Positions 22,830-35,062 of a stretch of 64,000 nt of DNA are shown here, piece by piece; positions within the stretch are counted from its first letter, which is position 1; each line of letters opens with the position of its first letter. The translations under genes were made by a program, and so were the position numbers. Under the pieces are notes generated by a model. That model saw nothing but the letters and a program-made list of their open reading frames with translations, made no database searches and had not been told where the DNA came from. Source of the DNA: Glandiceps talaboti (taxonomy: Eukaryota; Hemichordata; Enteropneusta; Spengelidae); contig NC_135551.1 in NCBI RefSeq assembly GCF_964340395.1, positions 23,821,003 to 23,885,002 of the forward strand, in the 5' to 3' direction.

Positions 22830-23299
22830 GCAATTCTGCACAAAACAGCGCAATGGTGTACATTCACACATATTATAAAAAAAGTATGGTGAATGTCAAA
22901 AGAGAGAAACAAATACAAACAGTAATCACTTCTTTTGAAGACATGGACGGTAATGCATATTAACAATTATAATTATATTGTTTTATTATTATTTTTATTT
23001 TTTTATTTTTTTTTATTTATATCATCAAAGAATCAAGGATATGGGACACATTTTCCAGATAAACCATTTGTACCATATTGGTAGTATTCCATTGTGTCAA
23101 CATTCTCATACGTGTACATTACATACTTTCGTAGTTGGATTAATATTAGAAATTGCATTACTTCAACCACATAGCATTATGGGTAAAACTTCCTCATATT
23201 GGTGGCACTAGTGCAATGACAATTGTTTACTTGCAGCAAAAAAAAAACGTGTGGTTAACAGAGCGTAATAATTACTTAATTAAAAAGAGACTTAATTGA

Positions 23300-24530
23300 T
23301 TTGTTAGGGAACGGATGTAATGAAATACCTCAGCTAATAAAACACAAGATATGTATTATACTAACAATAATTTAACAGTGACGTAGATGTAATGTATTGC
23401 CCTAATGGACGATATATGTGTAATACTAACAACAGACTGATTTGCCAGGGATGTAATAAATCATCTGAAAAGACATGGTATCTATTATACTAACGACAAA
23501 CTGGTGTGTTAATGAATTACATTAAAAGATAATATATGCATTTATAGTAACAAGTAATCTATTGCCCTTAAAGAGAAGATATTTATCAGACCAATAACAA
23601 ACCAGTATGCAAGAGGTGGCATGAATGGCCCTAGAAGACAAGACATGTATTTTTGTAATAGCAAACTAGTGTGTCATTATGTAAATAATTGCCAATCTTA
23701 CAAACTTTAAGATGTATGTATTAAACAACAACAAACTCGTTTGAAAGGTATGTAGTGAATTGTTCATAAATTTATGTATTCATCCAACAATACTGTAGTG
23801 TGTCATGGATATAATTAAAGGTGAGATACGTATTATACTAACAACAAACTGATTTAACAGGGATGCAATGACTTGCACAGAAAAGACACAATGTGTATTA
23901 TACTGACAACAATCTAGTGTTCCAGGGATGTCATGGAGTACCTGAAAAGACAGGGTATGCATTATGCTTGTATAATACAATACTCTGTATGCACTGTGTA
24001 TAGAGTTGACATATTTTTTTAGCCCCATTAGATAGGTCAAATGGTACATACCACTTGATTTTTGTCGATGTCAAAAGCATCAATATATAAAAGGGCTTTA
24101 TGTATCACTTGTCATCGAAACAAGTACACTAAGGAAAATATCAGACCACTTAGGTTGATGAACAATCTCACCTGCTAATATTCCTGACTCACAAACACAC
24201 TATGGACATAATCGAGGTATTAATTTACATATATATAACAAACTGGTGTTCCAGGGATGTGATGGATTATCTTAAAATATAGAATATGTAATATATTGGT
24301 GTGATAAAATACTATATATGCACTGTGTATAGAGTTGCCTTAGTTAATATACTGTACAACGTATTAACATATAGTGCCCAAGCTCAGATGATACGTATAT
24401 ACCAGTAGATTTTTGTCGATGTTCAAAGCATCAAGTTAAAGAGACTAAGTAAATTCATTACAGGAAATACCAGAAGAACAATCTATTCTGCTAATCCTTG
24501 ACACATAAACATATTATGGGCATAATCAAG
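23300..24530. repeat. Degenerate minisatellite plus 3' units, dispersed repeat copy 2
   Basis: The roughly 65-bp units seen at 9.1 kb run from about 23,320 to 23,960. Two copies of the end unit follow, 23,960-24,215 and 24,300-24,530 (TGTATAGAGTTG, TTTTTGTCGATG, GAAAATATCAG, GGACATAAT). A single minisatellite unit lies between them. No coding capacity. The order matches the copy at 9,135-10,065. Confidence 0.7.
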
Positions 24531-24822
24531 TATCATACATTTATATACATGTGTGTGTGCGTGCGCGCGCGCGCGCGGGCGTATGTGTGTATATACTTTT
24601 TACATGCTATTTTACCCAAGGCAGGTGATTCAATGAGTACTAAATATGACAATGTTTGATTAATACAACAGGAGTTACACTTTATTGTATACAGAAATAT
24701 AACTTTATGTGTAACACATAACAGATTTGTCCGTTGTATAGGTACATGTGCGTTTGGGTATGTGTACATGTGTGTTTTACGAGCATAGATGACAAATGTA
24801 CATATAACTACACACACACGCA

Positions 24823-25095
24823 TCAATAAAATGAAACACACTTCACATGTAAATTAAAACCAATATTAAATTGTTCTACATGAAATAGACAAAATGGTAT
24901 GAATGATAGGGATATGACATTTGACCTAATCTCTGGTAACCCTGACGAGACTTGGTCATAGTTGACTAGCTTGTCAACTTGTATATATTTCAAATATTCA
25001 GTCACGTACGTGTGTCCATAAATATATAAAATTGCTGGTTACAATTGCTGTCACCGTTTATTTTAAGAAGGATATGTAGTTGTTCAAATGTGCTA
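24823..25095 (+). repeat. Dispersed 300-bp repeat, copy 2
   Basis: It matches 15,605-15,905 in the same orientation. No ORF. A GC-alternating run (about 24,550-24,580) lies a little upstream. Confidence 0.7.
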
Positions 25096-27690
25096 CCTCA
25101 TTCACTCACCTCCGTTTTTGTCTGAAGGAAGCAAGGCACTACTATACATATCATAATTGTAAAGTATTATCTTTCATTCCTGATTAATGAATTCATTCAC
25201 CTATAATTATACTCTACCGTTTCCTTCGTGGCTGTTTCTGTGACTACTCATAAATCTATGCGTCATAATATCCCCAGAAAAGAATTCTCCACAAAATGAT
25301 TCTTAGTGAGGTTGGTTTTATAGGATAGTAGATTAGAATATATTCCAATATTTGTTGTATATTAGACTACCTCTTTCTGGAATTTTCCAATTTGTACATG
25401 CCTTGCAGACTATCACAGCTGGGTCTATATTAATATATGAGATATGTACTCAAATTGAAATCATAGTTTTCTGCTAAGTACACTATCCGCAACACCCTTG
25501 TAATTGAACCCGTCGCCATCTTTTAATCTGCCCCTTTATAGTGAGTGTCTTTTGCAATGTGTGTGTAGCATGATAGCTGTATGTTGTAAGTTCAGAATGT
25601 TATGCAGTGACACTAGTTCGCACAGATATGGTTAATTTGGTGAAGACATTGTTTTGAATGCCTCAGACATTGTGTTTGTTGTCTGACATACCATCAACTC
25701 TTTCTGGTATCGAGTGTGTTGTGTCTGGTACAGTGGATTTCGAAATACCGTTCAGAAGCTCTGTTTGATACAATCAAGCAGAAACTAACAAACGACAGCA
25801 AGATTGAATTAATATAGTTCTGTGAAAATTTTGTCTAAATGATATCAACTGACGCGCCACCATGCAGGCATCAAATATCGACGTCACAACATTGGCGCCC
25901 GCGTGTCTGATTCTTTCTACAGCGGTAGGTTTAAATTATATATTTCTAGACTATTATAAATTGCGATGTTGCTATTGTGTAGCATATACAGTTTCTTATT
26001 TATTTCTAGTTATATCAGAGCCATTGAACGATATTTTGAAATCCGCTGTGTAACCGTCAAGTTGAGTGATAGTCTCGTTAGTGAAACAATGTTGCAGCTA
26101 CTATCACGTAATTTAATACTACAGGCTCATAGATGACCGAGGTGATCACTGAGCGGAGTTGTCAAGAGGGAAAAATACACAGTTGGCATATCTGCGTAGA
26201 CGGCACCTAGAAAAAACTCCGGTTATGTTGTAATTGATTCTTGTACTGTACCAAATAAAGGTAAGCCAGGCAAAACAGAGACCACTAGAGTACGTCAGTT
26301 TGAACTACTCGGAGGTACGGATCGATAAATGAATATAGGAAATTAGAAGAAAAATACGTTCACATATTGAGCTCCATCAGCATGATGGCAATGTGCGGCC
26401 AGTCCAATTAATAGAATCGTGTACTTAACTTTATAAATAACCAATAAAAGTTAACCTTTCAGTCCCGAGTATATAGTGGGTTCTGTGTAGTTTGCCGTCG
26501 ATTTTTTCCAGCATTTGTCCATTTTAATTCAAAACGTGACTTTTATGAATATTATCTGACTCTCGTTTCAAATACAAAAGTGACCAGCGTGCATGTACTA
26601 TTGAATATTCCCAAGGCATTAAAACTATTTTGATGTCTATCAATACCATTTAAACAGGCTGCGACATTTCCGGCATATCCATATCTCGCGGACAGGCTGT
26701 AACATGATATGATCGCCTAATTCAGGTTGAATTACCAAGTCTGAGGGCGCTATGTCATACATTGCCACATCATCAACACGGGTAGCGTACTAGAAATTAA
26801 ACTATAGGGACTCTTGATTTGATAGACGAAATCCCAAACAAATGTCAAAATGTAGAAGTATTACTCTGTCACGTGTGTGGGTTTGAGTTTCTTAAGGGGA
26901 GAAAGATCTTCTCATTTTGTATTAACTTAGAATAAGTTAGATTATTCTACAAGAACTATTCGATTTGGAATACGTTGAATATATAAAGCGCCCTCAAACA
27001 AGAAGGCATTTTGCAAGTACCTGAATGCCAAGGCCTAAATAGTAGTTCTCTAATATCAGGGGCGCGTTCGATTTGCACAATCACAATCATGATTTATCGA
27101 TCACAATCATGACTTCCCGTTTGCTAAGTACCAATATAATCACAATCATTATGGTAATCACATGAATGACGTGATTCCAAGAGGCCGGACAACTTAATAA
27201 CGTGAAGGAATCGTGCGCGCATGGCTGATGTGCATGACGTTTTGACGATGTTAAATCATTTAATTTATAGGAAATGTGTAAAAACCTTTTTAAATGTTTA
27301 CATGTAATAAGATATCATGATCGTGACTGAGCGTTTTGTTTACAACCTCGTTTCCAGAAATGACGTCTGATTAATCACACCCATACATATGCAAATCTCA
27401 GACCGCTAAGAGCGCCCCATTAAGCCATACATGTAGAAAGGCTGAGTGGTTGTACAAGAAATACCATGGCTAAGATTGACTGGCAATCCTTCTACAAAGT
27501 TCACCCAGCATACTTTTTATACGCACAAAGCACTTGCTACCATGTATACAAACAAGGATGACAACATAGTGAAGTTTGAAAGAAGTGTTTGCATGTATCA
27601 GTCAACTGCTTATACAGTATATCCAGATATCAATTCACTTTCGCCATATATTATAATTATAATATAGTTTAATGGCTTCGTACGTAAAAG
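25096..27690. other. Unique noncoding stretch
   Basis: No convincing gene. A 63-nt ATG ORF at 25,862 with a GTAGGT donor could be a first exon, but I find no partner exon downstream. AT-rich, few repeats. Confidence 0.5.
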
Positions 27691-27875
27691 GCGAAAGTCT
27701 GAGACATGACATGGGTGGGCGTTTAGGCCAGACTTTCACATAGAAACAGGCAGATGAGATACACAAAGAGAGCGTATATAATTTGTAAATATTGCGAAAC
27801 TGGTCTTGAAGACGAGTGCCACGTTTTACTTTGTTGTCCCCTATACACAGACACAAGACAGAAATACATTTTATT
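27690..27875 (+). pseudogene. LINE 3' fragment (C-terminal zinc knuckle)
   Basis: Plus-strand peptide ICKYCETGLEDECHVLLCCP followed by LYTDTRQKYILL and a stop (about 27,769-27,875) is the Cys/His knuckle found at the end of many LINE ORF2 proteins. The preceding FHIETGR is in another frame. Compare CCPFC...EDEYHFLMSCPLYADDR in the intact LINE at 51.9 kb. Only the 3' end is present, followed by microsatellites. Confidence 0.75.
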
Positions 27876-27896
27876 GTAGACAACCACACCATATGC

Positions 27897-27971
27897 ATAC
27901 ATACATACATACATACATACATACATACATACATACATACATACATACAGAGCAGCAACAGCAGCAGCACA

Positions 27972-28015
<44 letters not shown>

Positions 28016-28062
28016 GACAACGACGACGACGACGACAACAACAACAACAACAACAACAACAA
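27897..28062. repeat. (ATAC)n then (ACT)n-(ACG)n-(ACA)n microsatellites
   Basis: An ATAC array passes through an AGC stretch into ACT, then ACG, then ACA triplets, a one-base stepwise change of unit type. ORFs giving poly-Tyr, poly-Thr or poly-Ser are artefacts. Confidence 0.95.
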
Positions 28063-28589
28063 TTTGAATAGTTGACTTTATTTGTACCAGTACTAGGAGT
28101 TATTAGAACTATCACGATGTATTTACATTAGATAGACTAACAGTATCACCGTGACATAACTAACGGAAACGACACTCGAAGATAGATAGGATAAAACTGA
28201 TGAAAAGTAACTGCGACAGGCTTTAACAATATGTATAATTTGAATGCTAAATCTATTAACAAATACGGCTTAGTTACTTTAAGGTAATAAAATTAATAAA
28301 CTTCCAAACTCCTTGATTATTTGGTGTTTGTATATTAAACTTTAAAGTAAACTGCAACTAATAAACTGTCAAAGTGATAAGTTGGTGGACCTGAGTGACT
28401 ATGATATTAACAAGTCTGAACATTAAACTAATTAAAATAGTCTTCCATCCAAGTGTTAGCGTAATTAATGCCATACAACACTGAAAATAATTTCTGGACA
28501 ACAAACTTTGTTGAATTTAATTTAATTTGGTGTATGTTGGAGAATTCATACATTGAAAGTTAACGGCCTGCCTGTCACTTCGTGTAGAA

Positions 28590-30072
28590 TTATTTGGTTT
28601 TCAGATTGCCTGGAGATGCAATCGATTGAACACAAAAGCTGTTTTCCAACATTGGCCCCCAAGTGTTGTCTTCCTGAAGGATATGGACACCCTCGTCATC
28701 TGTGATCCCGTAGACAGTGCCATCGGGCTGAATAGAAATATCTGTTGCGACCACTTTGCCTCCATTGCCCACGCGCGTCCAACTACCATCTACCCCGTCT
28801 CGTTCCTTCAATATGCCTTGTTTAGTTACCCCAAGTATTTTACCGTCAGGGTAGACAGCGATTGACACACAGCTTTTACCATGTTGTACAAATTCCCAAT
28901 CGCTGTTTAAATCTGTACGTTTTACCAGTCTTTCTTCGGGTGTTGTACCGAGAATGGTTCCGTCAGACATGACAGCGACATCTTTAACGCAACAACTGTC
29001 TTCAACCTCAGTCCACTCACCCATGTTCGGACTTCGTTTTGTGTATAGGCTTTTCTGTTTAGCTGCTAGCAAAGTGCCATCTGGCATAACGGCAATATCT
29101 TTGACACAACAACTACCATCTGCTCTACGCCAATCACCATTTTGACGACTCCTTGTAACAAGATATTTCTCACAGTCAACACCTATCATCTTTGTATCTG
29201 TTAATATACAAATCACAACGGGAAATTCAATACACATAAGAAATAAAATTCCAATATTTCTTTAAGCAACTTCACGGATTTCTGAGTTTTTTTAGTTATC
29301 GCGAGATAACGCGAGACAAATTTCTGATCTACACTTTATTGTATCAATATAATAATAAGAGTGAATATGAATGAATTTCATAGTAAATTTGCAACTTCAA
29401 CCTAGGAAAGATATTGTGTGATAATTGCTTACAACCAAACAAATACTTCAAATATAGCCACAACATAATCCCTGGTTGTATTACATAGTAAGTCATTTGT
29501 GTGTGTACATTGTACTTTGAATGAAGAACAGCTTAAAGTTGAAACTGAGAAATTTTTTGACTATATTTTGGTAGATATAATGACTTACTCGTACACCCTG
29601 CACAGTATAGAATCACATGCAGGTAAACACACATTTGTGTAGCCTTAGATATAATATAACATAACTAATATAACACATACATATAACATGGCCAATACAA
29701 TCAATGTTTGCGACTGTACCCAAAAATTAGCGCCCAACTTCAATAATAATTTGAACCGATTACTGACCACTAATTTACATACACAGTGTCTAATTATTGG
29801 TATTAATGGTTTTCAGTGAATATTTTGCTGATTAATTGTGCAGGTTTAACTACAGAATGACGTTTTTCATAAGAATGTATACATATAATAAGAGTAACAA
29901 AATTGGATATTATATATTGTAAATTTCACTATATTACATGGTCGCTGAATTGTCATATACAACAGCGATATAACTATTACAATATTTCATCTCTTCTGAA
30001 CTTACTTTCATGAAGGCCATACGCTGTGCCAATCAGTAACTGGATAGCAAGTATTCCAAGGCAAATCTGCAT
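28590..30072 (-). CDS. Gene A: secreted five-repeat beta-propeller (tachylectin-2-like)
   Basis: Two coding exons on the minus strand: 30,072-30,006 (22 codons plus 1 base) and 29,197-28,590 (608 nt, TAA), total 224 residues. Donor GTAAG, acceptor TATTAACAG, phase 1. The exon with the ATG starts at 30,099 after tttcccgcag, so a 5'UTR intron precedes it. The signal peptide begins MQICLGILAIQLLIGTAYG. The mature part is five repeats of about 40 residues, each with one Trp and a D-I-A-V-x-P-D-G-T-type turn. This spacing fits a five-bladed propeller as in tachylectin-2 (inference, not a database hit). Vicinal Cys pairs (SCCVKD) occur in repeats 1 and 2. It is the most divergent copy, with seven Cys instead of six and an extra Cys in repeat 3. 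A role in sugar binding or innate defence is inferred from fold and secretion only. Confidence 0.85.
29198..30005 (-). other. Intron 2 of gene A
   Basis: AT-rich; no exon or mobile element recognised. Confidence 0.7.
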
Positions 30073-30843
30073 CGTCGTACTTCAGTAAGGGATTATGTCC
30101 TGCGGGAAAATGTACATTATTGTTAGCATGCTGAATATTAAAACAAACTGATCACCGATCATCTAAACTAAAATTTAGTACTTTGACTAAAACCATTCTC
30201 ATGAGACGAAAGCATTGAACATAGTTCCTGTCAACCCCTCTCTACAGCACTGGCTACCTGAGCCTTGTTCACACACTTACATTAACCTTAGAGACGACTA
30301 TTTAATGTTATCAAATGAATTCAGAGAGCGACATTATTTTCTTTCGTAACAAGATGACTCTAACGACAGTTAGCAAAATGTAGTTTGGATAATGGTCATC
30401 AATACAAACATCGTCTGAATTCTGAAACTTCATTTCAGACGCACATATTGTGTCCATTAGATACATCAAAAAGTAAACGTACTACGATATTTTCTTACTG
30501 ATGACTTCAATTTTATTCGAGATTCCAAACCTTTTAATAACGCTGTTCATAAACCAATATAATAACGAAAAACAGCTAGACGTAAATGAACGCAATAGAA
30601 AACGTACATTTACTTCACAAAATGTGAAACTTAAATACGTCGAACTGACGAAGAGGGTAAGCTAAAATTTGTAACTATCCAAACACAAATCCCCAGTAGA
30701 GAATTGTTCAGAAGTCAGACTTAAGCGTGTGACGATCAAATTGCTAATAGAAACCACTTTGACAAAACGTCAACATGAACATTGTTTCGTTGAAAAATGC
30801 GTTTACAATTTCAAAGTCCATCTACAATAAAAACTTTTTTTAC

Positions 30844-30943
30844 CTCGGATGTATCAGCAACACTTCTTGTGTTCGAGCTTTGGGAGAATACTGTCTGCCA
30901 ATGTTGTAATGACGGTGTGTGGGAGAACAGGTGCCTTTATATA
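30844..30943 (-). promoter_or_regulatory. TATA promoter and non-coding first exon of gene A
   Basis: On the minus strand TATATAAAGGCAC (30,943-30,931) is followed about 30 bp on by a likely start near 30,910. An exon without ATG then ends CCGAG at 30,844 before GTAAAA. It should splice to 30,099. The layout matches gene D. Confidence 0.6.
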
Positions 30944-30959
30944 AGAAGAAGGCGCATTC

Positions 30960-31500
30960 ACTTTCTATTATCTTACTGTAAAATTGATTGTTTTCTGGAA
31001 ATTTTATGACTCTGGTGAAATATGAAACTTAGGGTAATTCATAGTGTGAATAGATGGTGTCAGTTTGAGGGAATGGAAAGCCATTTCATTGAAATTATTC
31101 TGACAGGGAACAAATATTCATCACAGTTTAAAAGCGAGACAGGTGTTGATTTTTTTTTATGGTGTATAGTTTATCGAATGTCATAAAGATATGACTATTA
31201 TTCTCTGTATGACTCAATTACTCACTTAATAGAATGAATTCTAGTAATTCAAATAAATCCTAATATCGAACAATACTGCAAAACACGTGGAGTAATTTAG
31301 TGTAATAGAAAAAATTGAAGAGTACCAAAAACAATTTCATACCAAACAATTTATAGTATGGTGGAATACCAGGTGGTGCATAATTGTAGTCTGTTAATGA
31401 AGGGTTTCATTGTGTCCTCTTTATTTTCAAATGAAAGATGGCATGTGACAGATTTGATAAAAACATATCCAACCGTATCTCTCTACAGGTCATCCTCTTG
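30960..31500. other. Noncoding stretch upstream of gene A
   Basis: Nothing gene-like is seen. Confidence 0.5.
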
Positions 31501-31510
31501 CATCATTCAG

Positions 31511-31511
31511 T

Positions 31512-31604
<93 letters not shown>
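31511..31604. repeat. (TG)n microsatellite
   Basis: About 94 bp of TG with one CG variant. Confidence 0.95.
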
Positions 31605-31605
<1 letters not shown>

Positions 31606-31826
31606 GATGAGAGGTTTGCGGTTTGCTTTAAAAAAAATACACGACGTTGAGTGTGGGGGATGGTCATTTTGACGTATGTGTACAGTGATGGTGGTAGTCA
31701 TTTTAAAATCAACACTACGTTTTATGCGTTGGGAGAGATCACTCTTAAAAACGTTAACACTTGAATGTGTGTGTGAGTGTATTCGTGTTTGTCTTGGGGG
31801 TGAGCTCCCACGCGTGTGTGTAGTAG

Positions 31827-31837
31827 TCACTGTAGTA

Positions 31838-31927
<90 letters not shown>
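31827..31927. repeat. (TAG)n microsatellite
   Basis: About 33 near-perfect TAG triplets. Confidence 0.95.
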
Positions 31928-32086
31928 TAGACATTTGAAATTAAATTTTTATATGAAACATTCCTTAAAAATGTTACAATCGCCAAACAGGTCAACAATC
32001 TGAAAATTGGTCATGTAGTCCCGAATAAAAAAAAAGGATTTATTCGAAAAGTATGTGATCGAAAGAGTTGACTACGAAGGAGATTA

Positions 32087-32374
32087 GGCGTAATAAAAAA
32101 ATATTTGGTTCCGTTTACCCGATCCCACCTAGTTTTTTCACGCCAATAATATACTTGTTTTACATAATCGAGAAAAAATAATAAAATGGCGACTATTGTG
32201 AAGTCTCGCAAGAAATAGTGGGTGTGGAAACTGACATATCATCTTAAAAAGACAATATAAAACTGTTCTTCCTATCTGTAATGGCTGTACTTCTGATGAG
32301 AAGAAATCAATAACACAGACACCATTTTGAAAACAACGTAAAACATAACTACCTGAACTAGACACTCTCATATG
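32087..32374 (-). mobile_element. PIF/Harbinger-like MITE, reversed, one end lost
   Basis: It begins after TTA with GGCGTAATAAAAAAATATTTGG, TTCCGTTTACCC..., the inverted right end of the family. It matches the other copies through to AGACACTCTCATATGAAA, where a TA array replaces the remaining 80 bp or so including the second terminal repeat. Confidence 0.8.
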
Positions 32375-32397
32375 AAATATATATATATATATATACA

Positions 32398-32442
<45 letters not shown>

Positions 32443-32467
32443 CATATATATACATATATATACATAC

Positions 32468-32532
<65 letters not shown>
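32375..32532. repeat. (TA)n microsatellite with TACA interruptions
   Basis: The TA array that flanks the inverted-repeat element on its left. Poly Ile-Tyr ORFs are artefacts. Confidence 0.95.
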
Positions 32533-32537
<5 letters not shown>

Positions 32538-32770
32538 TTGGTAGTACTGGAACTCTTTCTTGGGTGTAACTCGGAGTTTCACGCATATTGCGATCAGCAT
32601 ATTGCGAGTGTCTGATGATCGCAATATGCGTGAAACTCCGAGTTACACCCAAGAAAGAGTTCCAGTACTACCAAAACTATTACGCTCTGCCACTGCGGTA
32701 TAGAGCACTGTCTTATAGCAGATTGATACTCACCGAGTTATATATATATATATATATATAAATATATATC
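32532..32770 (+). mobile_element. TA-embedded inverted-repeat element with hammerhead-like motif, long copy
   Basis: A perfect 64-65-bp inverted repeat (left arm 32,532-32,596, right arm 32,616-32,680, loop 32,597-32,615) is followed by TTACGCTCTGCCACTGCGG...CACCGAGT and a second TA array. From 32,606 the loop and right arm read GAGTGT-CTGATGA-T-CGCA-ATA-TGCG-T-GAAA-CTCCGAGT-T-ACACCC. This can be folded as stem I (GAGTGT/ACACCC), catalytic CUGAUGA, stem II (CGCA/TGCG), GAAA and a short stem III (ACT/AGT). That is the order of a hammerhead ribozyme. Weak points are a U-U pair where G-C normally closes stem II, U at the cleavage position, and competition from the long hairpin. Hammerheads are known from Penelope-like retroelements; assignment here is inference. 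Confidence 0.5.
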
Positions 32771-33290
32771 TATGGAATCTTAGAATTTTTGAACTTTAAT
32801 AGTATAACATCACTGTACCGTTAGTCGTCCGATGATTGTGAAAGCATGAAACACTGTGTAACGGCTTCTGTCTCATTTTATTTTTATTTTCCCTCCTTGT
32901 AATTGAAAATAAGACAGATTCCTTACTATACAAACCATGACGTTATTTTAGATTGGACAGTGTGTCAGCTGTTCCTGTTACTGACATTTGAATGATATTC
33001 ATACATGTGTTTAAATCCTGAAAACTGTTTAATACCACAATACCTAATGAGGGAACTAAATTGTGAGACGAGATCCAAAATAATTCACAAGTGACTCAAA
33101 TTCAGTTAACAGTTTTCTCATTTCTCATTTTAAACATTTTACGATAGATGGTATCTTTCTGACAGTCTAAATCCACCGCATACTGTCACCAACGTAGCAT
33201 AACTGTTACAACTGCTGACAAACACGCTCACATACATATTCGTATACATGACACGCTCTTATACAGACAGACACTCAGACAGACAGACAT

Positions 33291-33672
33291 GCATACATAC
33301 ATACATACATACATACATACATACATACATACATACATACATACATACATACACACATACATACATACATACATACATACATACATGTACATACATACAT
33401 ACATACATACGTACGTACGTACGTGCGTGCGTGGGTGCGTACGTACGTACGTACGCACGTACGTACATACATACATACATACATACATACATACATACAT
33501 ACATAGTTACATACATACTTGTATACATACATACATACATACATACATACATACATACATACATACATACATACATACATACATACATACATACACAGAC
33601 ACATACACATACATACATACATACATACATACATACATACATACATACATACATACATACATACATACATAC
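33291..33672. repeat. Long (ATAC)n microsatellite with GTAC/GTGC core
   Basis: About 380 bp of ATAC repeats; near 33,410-33,465 the unit becomes GTAC and GTGC before reverting. ORFs on both strands are artefacts. Confidence 0.95.
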
Positions 33673-34490
33673 TAAATTACAGACAGTGAAGTTGAAAAAG
33701 TTACCTCATGACTCTTTATTAGCACCAAATGATTTAAAAACATAATTCTTAAATACTATCCCTATAACCTATTGTCATTTGATAAACATTAAAATACATG
33801 TAATTAATATGTACTCAATTTCTAAACGAAACTACACAAATGACACTGCTAAAACATCTAGGTTCGATTCCAAATGTTTCCCTCTCTACATGTTACCAGT
33901 AGAATAATATGATCATTTATTTCAGTACATGCGTTGAGCTAATTGTTTTACCCTGTTGGACATGTTGATTAAAATTGAACTAACATCCCATATGGGATCG
34001 GCAAAGACATAAACTTTGTATCCAATGCCTGTATGACCATCATATATTATTATTGAAATAAAAAAGGCTATCAACTTTAGGATCCCTACTACTTAGGACA
34101 CTACTGACATATGACTAGGTTGACCCCTAAATAAAAGTTGCTATGAGAAGAGACAAACAATATATTTTTTTATCGTTCTAAATCGTATACTCATGGTGGG
34201 AATGAGAGATTTGTCGAATTGAACCATGGAGATGATTTTGCTGTAATATCAGCTCTTGTGTAATGCCATTCTTTCACAGAAGATACACCTTTTGCTTTAT
34301 TTCAAATGCTAAGGGCTCAGACATTGCACACACTCAGATATATGGTTATGTGTTCCATATGAAGGGTTACTTAGATGTGTTTAGCATAAACACACATACA
34401 GAGTACAATATATTTGCATAATGAAAAAAATTGTCATTTTCATTACGTGTGAATTTTGTAAAGCAATTATAGAGGGGTCAAAATAAACAC
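33673..34490. other. Noncoding stretch
   Basis: Nothing gene-like is seen. Confidence 0.5.
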
Positions 34491-34627
34491 TTGTCTTACA
34501 TTTGTCATGAATTCGAAAAGCATGCTCAACGAACCCGAAATAATACCTAAAGCATTGTTTTACTAAGTGAAACGCACACGCACGCACGTACACTCGCACG
34601 CACGCACGAACGCACGCACGCATGCAT

Positions 34628-34662
<35 letters not shown>

Positions 34663-34763
34663 CAAGCACACGGGCGTGCGTGTGCGTTTCACTTAGTAAA
34701 ACGATTCTTTAGGTATTATCTCGGGTTCATATGTGTACATATGTAATACAAAATGTAAGACTC
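34491..34763. repeat. Foldback structure around a (GCAC)n array
   Basis: Left arm 34,531-34,584 (GAACCCGAAATAATACCTAA...ACTAAGTGAAACGCACACGC) and right arm 34,675-34,728 are reverse complements with about four mismatches. Similarity continues outward to GTCTTACATTT at about 34,493 and its inverse at about 34,753-34,763. The centre is a GCAC microsatellite (34,585-34,662). No ORF beyond repeat artefacts. Confidence 0.85.
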
Positions 34764-35062
34764 TGATTTGGTATGATGTGAACTTGAGTTTGAGGAAATT
34801 CAAATATTCTAGTCTGGCTCAATATTTACCAACAACAACAAAAACAACAACCAGCAGCATGCTTACACATAACTAATATTATACATCAAACAATTTCGAC
34901 TGTACTGTTCATATTACATCAAACTTTGAATATTTCCATATTTACTTGTGTATTAACTAGCATTGTTTTCACCAGTCACTTTATTGTTGTGTGTGTTTTT
35001 CATAAAAGTCTGTTCTTGTTCTTTTGTTCATGTTTTCATTGGCAATTGATAGTGGTATGTCA

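Noticed and set aside
25862-25924. ATG exon candidate (MQASNIDVTTLAPACLILST) with donor GTAGGT
   Set aside because: No acceptor-linked partner exon found before the convergent gene A; the 21-codon peptide is not clearly a signal or anchor.
28590-29197. Assignment of the propeller exons to WD40 or fish-egg tectonin families
   Set aside because: Repeats of about 40 residues have one mid-repeat Trp and a P-D-G-T turn, without the WD dipeptide end or the tectonin W...VPG pattern; tachylectin-2-like is the better, still unproven, match.
33248-33745. 165-codon ORF of Ile-His-Thr-Tyr repeats
   Set aside because: Translation of the ATAC array; open in several frames on both strands.
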